64,000 bases of DNA from Lucinisca nassula (taxonomy: Eukaryota > Mollusca > Bivalvia > Lucinida > Lucinidae), in the NCBI GenBank assembly GCA_963580285.1, contig OY757014.1, forward strand, positions 20,872,088 through 20,936,087, written 5' to 3'. The notes under the pieces are model-generated. The model had not been told where the DNA came from. It did not search any database and saw only the letters and a list, made by a program, of their open reading frames with translations. Below, one piece after another: positions 55,090 through 64,000 of this stretch. How positions within the stretch are numbered: position 1 is the stretch's first letter; each line of letters starts with the position of its first letter. The position numbers and the translations under genes were made by a program.

Positions 55090-55545
55090 GCGGTGTTTTT
55101 GTTTGCCGGGTCTTGTCCATCATCCGTTTCGGTTTCAGAACTCTGGGGTTTAGACACACTGATGAAGCTTAGGAATCCAGTACAACTTTGGTTGGCCCTT
55201 TTTGTTATGTTTTAAATTTTGCAAGTCTCGCTACTTTGGACACCTCCTTCCTGATGCCCGGGACATCTGTGGAGTATGGGCCATGTTTGCTGATGTTGGC
55301 TCGGTGGGGGACGCCTATAAGTTCGCGGATGGGCGTCTCTTGCCTGATGCCTCCAGTTGACCTGTCGCATGCGCTACGTCGGTCGAGGTTTGCTCTTAAG
55401 GGGGTGTTCTGTGTTTGCCGGGTCTTGTCCATCATCCGTTTCGGTTTCAGAACTTTGAGGTTTAGACACACTGATGAAGATTAAATGTCAGAAAGGCCTC
55501 TGTGTCACTAAATTTGGTATAGTTACGCCTTAATCACACCACTCC
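55090..55545 (+). mobile_element. Element M, partial dimer (312-bp period), inserted in PLE2
   Basis: 'gtttgccgggtcttgtccat' at 55101 recurs at 55413. The first repeat stops inside the hammerhead-like motif, right after CTGATGAAG, and is joined to a 28-bp copy of PLE2 RT sequence ('aagcttaggaatccagtaca', original at 55661). The body 'ctacgtcggtcgaggtttgc' matches 33254-33490 and 41764-42018. Confidence 0.75.
55461..55512 (+). ncRNA. Candidate non-canonical hammerhead
   Basis: TTTAGACACA-CTGATGA, weak stem II, GAAA-GGCC-TC, TGTGTCACTAAA. Stem I pairs 10 of 10 with a CA bulge. A:A at the 10.1/11.1 position and a loopless stem III are unusual; a dimeric fold would be needed. Confidence 0.4.
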
Positions 55546-55852
55546 TGGCATATGGAGTGTTACAATATTTCTGAAGGCCATCTTTAACTGCAGTAAGGAT
55601 TCGTGTTAGGATCTGTGAAGAGGCTTGGTTAAGCACTTAGCACTTGTAGGGATTCTTGTGAAGCTTAGGAATCCAGTACAACTTTGGAAGTTCCATATCT
55701 TCCTCTGGGAGGGAAATTCCAAACGAAAGCATCACCGATGTGTGGTTTCGGAGAATTTCATCTTTGGACAAAGAAGAAAGATTATATTTTGGGTTGCCTG
55801 TCACAGTGCTCAAACCAAGCTCTTCATTTAAGCAGTTTATATAGTGTGTTTT

Positions 55853-55855
55853 TCA
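55853..55855 (-). other. In-frame UGA, candidate selenocysteine codon (PLE2)
   Basis: Minus strand ASNHIVFV-UGA-KTHYINCLNEELG, with the frame open for about 60 codons downstream, through LPKLYWIPKLHKNPYK. Same aligned site as UGA at 18414-18416 in PLE1. Confidence 0.6.
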
Positions 55856-57549
55856 AACAAACACAATGTGGTTTGATGCCTTGTCAGCTGGAACAACGAC
55901 ACACTTCTGATGGATTTCAGCTAACTCAGCAGCAACATCTGGATCATCAAACACCGAATAATGTTGGCGAGACATGGTTCTGCTGAGTACTGTTATACGT
56001 CTGTTTACCGAGGCGATTACTGATTTAACCCATTCGGAGAGGGTGTCAACCTCCGAATCCTCTTTCCTAGCCCATTTGGAATTCTGTTTACAAGTAAACG
56101 ATTTTGGTCCCATGTATTTGGGGCCTTTTGAACAAATGTCTCGAAGTTTGTCATTTCTAAAATATTGAGGTCTCCTGTAATGATGTGACCTGCTGGATGG
56201 TACATGGACATTCGGAGGGGCTTTGGGCAATGGTCTCGGCATCTTGACCTTGCAGCACGGTTTTATTATTGAATATTTTGGGTGCAATCGGAGTAGAATA
56301 TATGCAGAAAATAATTGGTGGGCTCTTGTTTTTGAAATAAGCTGGTACGGTTGAAGTCACTGTTTTATTGTTAAGAATATTGCCAATGTTAACGGCGTCA
56401 AGACCTTTATTTTTGAATTGAAGCTTCAGAAAGTCACGAGGTAGAGTCTCTTCTGGGGAAACTGCTTGTACTGGCTTGTACAACCGAAACATAGCCACAT
56501 CCGTCATAATAGCAATATGCCTATATTCAGGAGCATTTGGTTCGAACGTGTTCACATCCAAAGCTTTTTTTTTATGCAAAGAGCGAGGTTTAGTAACCGG
56601 CAGTGGATACAGCTTGGTACGAATATGATGAAGTCCTAAAGGTTGCTGGACGTGTGGAAGGAGATTTACGAATGTCACATCAGCATGAAAATTCGGACGG
56701 TTATAGTGCCGATGTCCATGATTTCTCCTACGTCGTTGAGAGCTGCCAAAGAGCCTTATCACATTGAGCGAGCTGCATCCCGGGCTGGTACGATTTCCTA
56801 CAGAGTCTATCTTTTCATTGCAACCGTATAGTGTTGCAGTGCTTAATTCTCTTATCCAGAACTCCTCACGTTTTAAATGAAGTGGTGTGCTCAAGCCGGG
56901 ATTATTAGTGGGGTGGTATATATTTGTTTCAATATTCTTACCCTGAAGGACAAACTAGAATAATCTGGTAGATTGAAATGATGGTATGACAACTGATTGC
57001 CTCCATTATTCACTTCATATCTGTAATCAGACATTCTAGTACGCAGTTGACCTTTTGTCTCACCTACGTTTATCAGTCCGCAAAGTGAACACTCCACTCC
57101 ATAGACAACATTTGAGGACTTACAGTTGAGATCGTCCCAGCTCCGTGTGTGGTATATATTATTGGTGAGTCCACTAGTAAACTGTGTATCCGTGTTCAAA
57201 ATTTAACAAGTTTTACACTTTTTTGAATTGCATGATGTTATATTGCAATGTGGCTCACTGTCATCAAATTTCAAAATATCACGTTATTTAATTGTACAGA
57301 TTTTGATCTGTATGTAAACATCACCATCACGGTACCAAATGTAACAGTGTTCATTTCATATCGTGAATGTTATTTCTCAGTATTTATCGCCCACCCCCGT
57401 TGTGTTATTTACATTGCTAGGAACTGTCATGTCCACCTTGTAATAAACCACTGTTAAATAACTATATGTTTTTGGCATATTTTCATACCATTGTCTTAAA
57501 CAGTACGCTAATCCTATTTGCTCGTATCACTTGGATTATTTTATCAAAA

Positions 57550-59131
57550 CACGCTGCTCAAAACAATTAAAGAAGCAAAGCCATATTTCCTCATAGTATA
57601 AAGATGTTGGATAATGATGATGAAACAGCGATTCAGAAAGATGAATAACTTTATCTGCAATATGTTAATTGCAAACATTAGCAACCAGTTCAGAATCACG
57701 GCCTGTGACTTGTTAAGGAAGAATTTACATAAATGTCTGAGAAATCGCCATCTTTACATCATATTATTTCAAATCCCATATATATGCGCAAGTCAGTCAT
57801 TTTTTTTGTCTGTCAGTAATGTGTAAGACCACCGCTAGCAGCACATCACTCCTGGCATCTCCGAGGCATGCTACGAACCGAATTTTAAACAGTTTGTAAA
57901 GCTAGTGTTTCCCACTCACAACTAAGGATGTTTGTGAGTTCTTGAATAGTCATTGGTGGATGATCGCCATTTGAGATACGTCTGTAAAGAATGTCCCACA
58001 CATCTTCTACTGGGTTTAAGTCAGGAGAATGTGCCGGCCAGTCCATTACATCAATAGTCTCACGATTAAGGTAATGCATGCACACTCTAGCAGGTAATTC
58101 TGCATCAGAATGAAATTGTAACCGATTGTCCCAGCGAAACGCCTCACAATAGGATCTAGATTTTCATCCCGATACCGTAATGCAGTCAATGTACCTCTGT
58201 TTATCACGTACAAGTCCGTTCGGCCTTCATAAGATATTCCAACCAATACCATCACTGACCCCCTCCATATCTGCCTGTTTCTACAATGTTGCAGTCCTTG
58301 TATCGTTCTCCGGGTCGTCTCCAGACTCGAACACTTCGATCACATGCACTCAGGTGAAATCTGTTTTCATCCGTGAATAGAACTCTACGCCAGTCTTGCA
58401 ATCGCCAGTTCTGATGTTCTTGGGCAAACTCAAATCGCCGTGCACGATGTCGCCTTGTGAGAATAGGCACTCTTGCCGGACGTCTGGTCCTCAGATCACC
58501 TTCATGTTATGTTCTGTTACGTAGTCACGATATTTTTGATCGGATATCCGTTGACCAATTTCATACTGGAAATCGATTTGTAGCCTTCTGGTCGTGTACT
58601 GCCGATTTCGTAGCGCTAGATTTCGAAGATATTGATCTTCCTTTTGTGACGTCATGCGTTGTTGGCATTACCCTTCTCGTCTAGTTAACTCGCCCGTCTC
58701 CTGGTAGTGTGTACATAGCCTGGCAACAACACTTCTCGATACATCAAAGCGTTCAGCAACGATCCTTTGTGTGTTCCCACTTTCAAGCAAAGCGACAGCT
58801 TGAGCGACCTCAACTTCTTCCTAAAACCGCCTAACACCATATGAAGCCATTATGAAGCCCAAAATAACGCATAACCAAAGGATGGACATGTTTCTGACCC
58901 AAACTCAAATTTTGAACAGATCGCCCCATACTGAATTTTAGCCGTTTTATAGGGGTATCCATGATGCAACTCACATTCTTGCTTTGCACGTGAACCTTGC
59001 TTTTTGACGTTTGCATGAACATTGTAAGGAAATGTCACTTTAAAATAGTGCCTTTCCTTGAGTTTAAAAATTACCAAGCGGTGATGTTATACAGACTTAA
59101 GAGTTTGCTTCTTTAATTGTTTTGAGCAGTG
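57550..59131 (-). mobile_element. Tc1-type DNA transposon, ~1.58 kb
   Basis: Terminal repeats GCTGCTCAAAACAATTAAAG (57553) and the complement ACTGCTCAAAACAATTAAAG at the right end (~59112-59131), with 'aagaagcaaa' next. Right side is followed by TA; the left TA is mutated. It surrounds a single transposase pseudogene. Length and layout are typical for a full-length Tc1 element. Confidence 0.88.
57885..58850 (-). pseudogene. Tc1/mariner transposase, inactivated
   Basis: Minus strand from ATG 58850: helix-turn-helix region with VALLESGNTQRIVAERFDVS, then RRLQIDFQYEIGQRISDQKY, RRARRFEFAQEHQNWRLQDW-type block, VLFTDENRFHL (first catalytic Asp), GISYEGRTDLYVINRGTLTA, then MDWPAHSPDLNPVEDVWDIL (third catalytic region). 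A stop interrupts the first ten codons, others follow near 58670 and 58497, and the second catalytic Asp region (usually LMQDNARPH) is lost in a small deletion near 58100. It cannot encode an active enzyme. Confidence 0.9.
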
Positions 59132-59332
59132 TATATTGCTAAATATATTTGTTACATATCCATTCACACGTAATCTAGAGAATATCGCTATTTTTGATAC
59201 ATTGATGCAAATTCGCTATAAAAAGAAATCACTTAAATATAAACGTTTTTCCTTCAATATCATAGCGGCTGTTTTAACAAAATGAATATGCTCTCATCGG
59301 GTGCACATTTGTTCCTCTTAGAATACGGCAGG

Positions 59333-59465
59333 TACTTCATACTCCGTGTCCTGAAATCTCACCTGGGCAACTGTGCATGTAAATCAGTGGTTTAAAAATT
59401 GATGCTTGCAAATGTTTCTATCTAAATTTAAAGGTCCAAGATTTCAGGACACGGAGTATGAAGTA
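59333..59465. mobile_element. MITE with perfect 27-bp inverted repeats
   Basis: 'tacttcatactccgtgtcct' plus 'gaaatct' at 59333-59359 is perfectly inverted at 59439-59465; 79-bp unique loop. Part of the end ('gattcaggacacg') recurs at 59510. Confidence 0.85.
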
Positions 59466-59589
59466 TATAGTACAAGGGCTTTCATATAAACACCCTAATA
59501 GGGATGAGATTCAGGACACGTTACACAGAATGAAATTCAGGCTAACAGAGGTTCCGGGATGTCCTGGAGTCTCTAATTTCACTGTTAAT

Positions 59590-62500
59590 TGAATTCTACT
59601 CATTTTACTTACGTTACTGATCTTCACATCAACACTGTAAGTAAAATAAGCAAGTTTACAGTATTCTACTTAGGTTACTCAGTTTACTTACCTGGCACTA
59701 CAGCAGTATAAGTAATCTAAGTAAACAAAGTAGAGGTCAAAAAATCTATGCCCCTCGATCCCAAAAACATGCTACATAAAATTAAGTGCAATAAGCTAAT
59801 TAATTGATAAAATAGAACGATTTTACATAGTTTTAAGAGAAATACTTAAAATTTGCTGACCAGAACACTGAAGCATGATACTATAATACGGAAATGAGCT
59901 AAGTAGGATGAGTAACATAAGTAGGCGTATAGCTAACCAAGGATGGTACATGTATCAGCCTCACTCTTAAGATAAGCTAAGTAACGTAAGTAATGTAAGT
60001 TGACTAATCAAACCAACGAAAGTCAATCTTGATATATATAACAGGATAAGTACAAGAATAAGGGTAAGTAACCTAAGTAATCTAAGTAAACTAAGTAACC
60101 TTGCATGTCTCTTATGACAAAAGGTACTACCATACCAACAATGCTAAGAGTAAGCTAAGTAAGATAAGTAACCTAAGTTGAGGTTATATATTTCATCCAT
60201 GACTATGAGCAGTGTAAGTAGGATAAGTAAGTTAAGTAAGGTAAGTAACATAAGTATTGTAAGTAACTGATATACCAGTAACATCAGCGACATCAGAGTA
60301 AGTTAAGTTAACTAAGTGAAGTAAGTAAGTATTATGGTTTCGATCCAAGCACATGAGTAAGCTGAGTAGGGTAAGTAAACTAAGTAACCTGAGTAGAACT
60401 CAAAGTAACATTAGTAAATGTCCTACCAGCTACAACAGCCATACCAGAGTAAGTTAAGTAAGCTAAGTAAACTAAGTAGGCGTCCTGGTCACTTCGATGT
60501 GCAGGGTAAGTAGGATAAGTAAAGTAAGTAACCTAAGTAGACTTATAAGTAACATAAGTAATGTAAGTAACCTCTCCACCAGCTACACCTACCATACCAG
60601 AGTAAGTTAAGTAAGCTAAGTAAACTAAGTAGGCATGATGGTCACTCCGAACAGGGTTGAGAAGGTTAAGTAGGATAAGTAAACTAAGTAACCTAAGTAG
60701 AATTCTAAGTAACATAAGTAAGATAAGTAACTACTCCACCAGCTACGTTACCCATGCCAGAGTAAGTTAAGTAAGCTAAGTAAACTAAGTAAACGGCGAA
60801 GTCTGTCCTAACGATGATAAGCAGGGTAAGTAGGATAAGTAAACTAAGTAACCTAAGTAGAATTATAAGTAAGGTAAGTAACTACTCCAATAGCCACTCT
60901 ACCCAGACAAGAGTAAGATAAGTAAGCTAAGTAAACTAAGTAGGCGTCCTGGTCACTTCGATGTGCAGGGTAAGTAGGATAAGTAAAGTAAGTAACCTAA
61001 GTAGACTTATAAGTAACATAAGTAACATAAGTAATGTAAGTAACCTCTCCACCAGCTACACCTACCATACCAGAGTAAGTTAAGTAAGCTAAGTAAACTA
61101 AGTAGGCATGATGGTCACTCCGAACAGGGTTGAGAAGGTTAAGTAGGATAAGTAAACTAAGTAACCTAAGTAGAATTCTAAGTAACATAAGTAAGATAAG
61201 TAACTACTCCACCAGCTACGTTACCCATGCCAGAGTAAGTTAAGTAAGCTAAGTAAACTAAGTAAACGGCGAAGTCTGTCCTAACGATGATAAGCAGGGT
61301 AAGTAGGATAAGTAAACTAAGTAACCTAAGTAGAATTATAAGTAAGGTAAGTAACTACTCCATTAGCCACTCTACCCAGACAAGAGTAAGATAAGTAAGC
61401 TAAGTAAACTAAGAAGGCGTCCTGGTCGCTTCGATGTGCAGGGTAAGTAGGATAAGTAAAGTAAGTAACCTAAGTAGACTTATAAGTAACATAAGTAATG
61501 TAAGTAACCTCTCCACCAGCTACACCTACCATACCAGAGTAAGTTAAGTAAGCTAAGTAAACTAAGTAGGCATGATGGTCACTCCGAACAGGGTTGAGAA
61601 GGGTAAGTAGGATAAGTAAACTAAGTAACCTAAGTAGAATTCTAAGTAACATAAGTAAGATAATTAACTACTCCACCAGCTACGTTACCCATGACAGAGT
61701 AAGTTAAGTAAGCTAAGTAAACTAAGTAAACGGCGAAGTCTGTCCTAACGATGATAAGCAGGGTAAGTAGGATAAGTAAACTAAGTAACCTAAGTAGAAT
61801 TATAAGTAAGGTAAGTAACTACTCCATTAGCCACTCTACCCAGACAAGAGTAAGATAAGTAAGCTAAGTAAACTAAGTAGGCGTCCTGGTTACTTCGATG
61901 TGCAGGGTAAGTAGGATAAGTAAAGTAAGTAACCTAAGTAGACTTATAAGTAACATAAGTAATGTAAGTAACCTCTCCACCAGCTACACCTACCATACCA
62001 GAGTAAGCTAAGTAAACTAAGTAGGCATGATGGTCACTCCGAACAGGTTTGAGAAGGGTAAGTAGGATCAGTAAACTAAGTAACCTAAGTAGAATTCTAA
62101 GTAACATAAGTAAGATAAGTAACTACTCCACCAGCTACGTTACCCATGCCAGAGTAAGTTAAGTAAGCTAAGTAAACTAAGTAAACGGCGAAGTCTGTCC
62201 TAACGATGATAAGCAGGGTAAGTAGGATAAGTAAACTAAGTAACCTAAGTAGAATTATAAGTAAGGTAAGTAAATACTCCATTAGCCACTCTACCCAGAC
62301 AATAGTAAGATAAGTAAGCTAAGTAAACTAAGTAAGCAGCGAAGTCTGTACTGAAGATGATGAGTAGGATAAGTTAACTAAGTACCTGAGTAGAATTCTA
62401 AGTAACATAAGTAAGTTAAGTTACTGCTCCCCCAGCAACGCTACCAATACCAAAGTAAGTTGAGTAAACTAAGTAAACGAAGTTGGCGACCTTGTCATCC

Positions 62501-64000
62501 CGAACAATGATGAGCCGGGTAAGTAGGATAAGTAAACTAAGTACCTAAGTAGAATTCTAAGTAACATAAGTAAGGTAAGTTACTGCTTTACTAGCAACGC
62601 TACAAATACCAAAGTAAGTTGAGTAAACTAAGTAAACTAAGTTTGCGACCTTGTCATCCCGAACAATGATGAGCCGGGTAAGTAGGATAAGTAAACTAAG
62701 TAACCTAAGTAGAAATCTAACTATCGTAAGTAAGGTAAGTAACTGTCCTACTACCTACACCACCCTTACCACAGTAAGTTAAGTAAACTAAGTAAGCGGC
62801 AAAGTCTGTCGCAACGAGGATCAGTAGGGTAAGTAGGATAAGTAAACTAAGTAACCTAAGTAGAATTATAAGTAAGGTAAGTAACTACTCCATTAGCCAC
62901 TCCACCCATACCAGAGTAAGTTAGGTAAGTTAAGTAAGCGGCGAAGTCTGTACTGAAGATGATGAGTAGGGTAAGTAGGATAAGTAAACTAAGTAACCTA
63001 AGTAGAATTCTAAGTATTATAAGTAATACTCCACTAGCCACTCTACCCATACCAGAGTAAGTTAAGTAAGCTAAGTAAACTAAGTAAGCAGCGGAGCCAG
63101 CACAGAAGAGGATGAGTAGGGTAAGTAGGATAAGTAAACTAAGTAACCTAAGTAGAATTCTAAGTAACATAAGTAAGGTAAGTAACTACTTCACTAGCCA
63201 CTCTACCCAGACCAGAGTAAGTTAAGTAAGCTAAGTAAACTAAGTAAGCGGCGACGTATGTCCCATAGAGGATGAGAAGGGTAAGTTGGTTAAGTAAACT
63301 AAGTAACCTAAGTAGAATTCTAAGTAACGTAAGTAGGGTAAGTAACCTCTCCATTAGCCACTCTACCCATACCCAGGTTAGTTAAGTAAACTAAGTAAGC
63401 AGCGAAGCCAGTACAGAAGAGGACGAGTAGGGTAAGTAGGATAAGTAAACTAAGTAACCTAAGTAGAATTCTAAGTAACATAAGTAAGGTAAGTAACTAC
63501 TTCACTTGCCACTCTACCCAGACCAGAGTAAGTTAAGTAAGCTAAGTAAACTAAGTATGCGGCGACGTATTTCCCATAGAGGATGAGAAGGGTAAGTTGG
63601 TTAAGTAAACTAAGTAACCTAAGTAGAATTATAAGTAACGTTAGTAGGGTAAGTAACTACTCCATTAGACACTATACCCATACCCAGGTTAGTTAAGTAA
63701 ACTAAGTAAGCAGCGAAGCCAGTACAGAAGAGGACGAGTAGGGAAAGTAGGATAAGTAAACTAAGTAACCTAAGTAGAATTCTAAGTAACATAAGTAAGG
63801 TAAGTAACTACTTCACTAGCCACTCTACCCAGACCAGAGTAAGTTAAGTAAGCTAAGTAAACTAAGTAAGCAGCGACGTATGTCCCATAGAGGATGAGAA
63901 TGGTAAGTTGGTTAAGTAAACTAAGTAACCTAAGTAGAATTCTGAGTAACGTAAGTAGGGTAAGTAACTACTCCATTAGCCACTCTACCCATACCCAGGT
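59590..64000. repeat. Hierarchical TAAGTA satellite, continues off the edge
   Basis: Basic 9-10-bp subunits such as TAAGTAAAC, TAAGTAACC and TAAGTAGAATTC build a ~155-bp monomer that also has a non-TAAGTA spacer ('ctccaccagctac...cccatgcc'). The left edge (59600-59695) holds inverted sequence ('ttacttacctgg'), and units to ~60400 are diverged; the array is regular afterwards. Leu-rich minus-strand frames of 60-104 codons come from the repeat. Confidence 0.95.
60481..62330. repeat. Higher-order repeat, three monomers, ~464-473 bp
   Basis: The marker 'gtgcagggtaagtaggataa' recurs at about 60500, 60964, 61437 and 61901 (464, 473, 464 bp apart). Each higher-order unit has three distinguishable monomers marked 'cttcgatgtgcagg', 'actccgaacagg' and 'gtctgtcctaacgatg'. 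Units are nearly identical, in contrast to flanking monomers, indicating recent amplification. Confidence 0.9.

Larger units (their letters stand above)
54044..57250 (-). pseudogene. Naiad-type Penelope-like element with N-terminal GIY-YIG, broken (PLE2)
   Basis: Minus strand, N to C. A cysteine block (CNSKKCKTC, ~57230) then GIY-YIG endonuclease: NVVYGVECSLCGLINVGET, RTRMSDYRYEV, then KREEFWIRELSTATLYGCN with the catalytic-type Glu, reached after a frameshift near 56890. Next the linker with CPC (~56205), HIITGDLNIL, PADKASNH, an in-frame UGA (55853-55855), then LPKLYWIPKLHKNPYK. A small deletion follows (~55650), then an insertion (55090-55545), RT motif A FDFSTLYTT (~54990), motif B GIPMGTNCAS (~54720), a second insertion (54283-54600) and motif C RYIDDFW (~54235), ending near 54044. 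Endonuclease before RT is the permuted order of the Naiad clade. At least three frameshifts and a UAA near 57213 make this copy inactive. Confidence 0.88.

Noticed and set aside
60533..63354. Leu-rich minus-strand ORFs of 60-104 codons in the satellite
   Set aside because: They repeat with the satellite period and arise from TTACTTA-type sequence; no gene-like features.

Overview
This window is intergenic DNA from an animal genome. The repertoire of repeats suggests a bivalve mollusc, probably a heterodont clam or mussel: Naiad-type Penelope-like elements with in-frame UGA codons, tRNA-derived SINEs, a mollusc-type 'tgacctctaagtacgacctt' repeat, retrozyme-like units and many small palindromic DNA elements. 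The organism is inferred from repeat content only. It is AT-rich and dominated by mobile DNA; no complete host gene was found. Possible host sequence is one terminal-exon-like open frame (32132-32412, + strand), a broken zinc-binding-type ORF (33575-34173, - strand) and a weak ORF at 32869-33249.

Layout. 1-0.96 kb: LINE debris and a retroelement 3' end. 0.96-6.55 kb: a nearly identical 2.66-kb tandem duplication; the second copy carries a 280-bp MITE that the first lacks. 6.6-17.6 kb: MITEs and SINEs, many nested, a LINE C-terminal pseudogene, a mini-hairpin array (12.9-13.1 kb) and a 316-bp tandem array (13.2-14.8 kb). 17.6-20.5 kb: a 5'-truncated Penelope-like element (PLE1) whose RT frame is open apart from one UGA. 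20.5-37 kb: MITE families A-F, two SINEs with (CA)n tails and exact target-site duplications, the possible host exons and microsatellites. 37.1-39.7 kb: a ~160-bp minisatellite interrupted by a retrozyme with two hammerhead motifs and by a PLE1-type 3' end. 40-53 kb: more MITEs and SINEs, a duplicated 0.7-0.9-kb block, a retrozyme monomer (43.6 kb) and a dimer (52.4-52.8 kb). 54-57.2 kb: a second Penelope-like element (PLE2, minus strand) with an N-terminal GIY-YIG domain, broken by insertions. 57.5-59.1 kb: a dead Tc1-type transposon. 59.6-64 kb: a hierarchical satellite built on TAAGTA, running off the right edge.

How the parts fit. PLE1 and PLE2 have the hallmarks of Naiads (permuted PLEs with an N-terminal endonuclease and a CxC linker). 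Both have an in-frame UGA at the same aligned position, with the frame continuing on both sides, which fits selenocysteine recoding reported for clam Naiads. Short retrozyme-like repeats with complete type-I hammerhead cores, two of them as dimers, are probably non-autonomous RNAs moved by PLE machinery. A ~60-bp near-perfect palindrome (core GTACTCGTTAGAACCGCCTC) recurs inside MITEs with at least three different terminal repeats. All functional statements are by eye; no searches were run.
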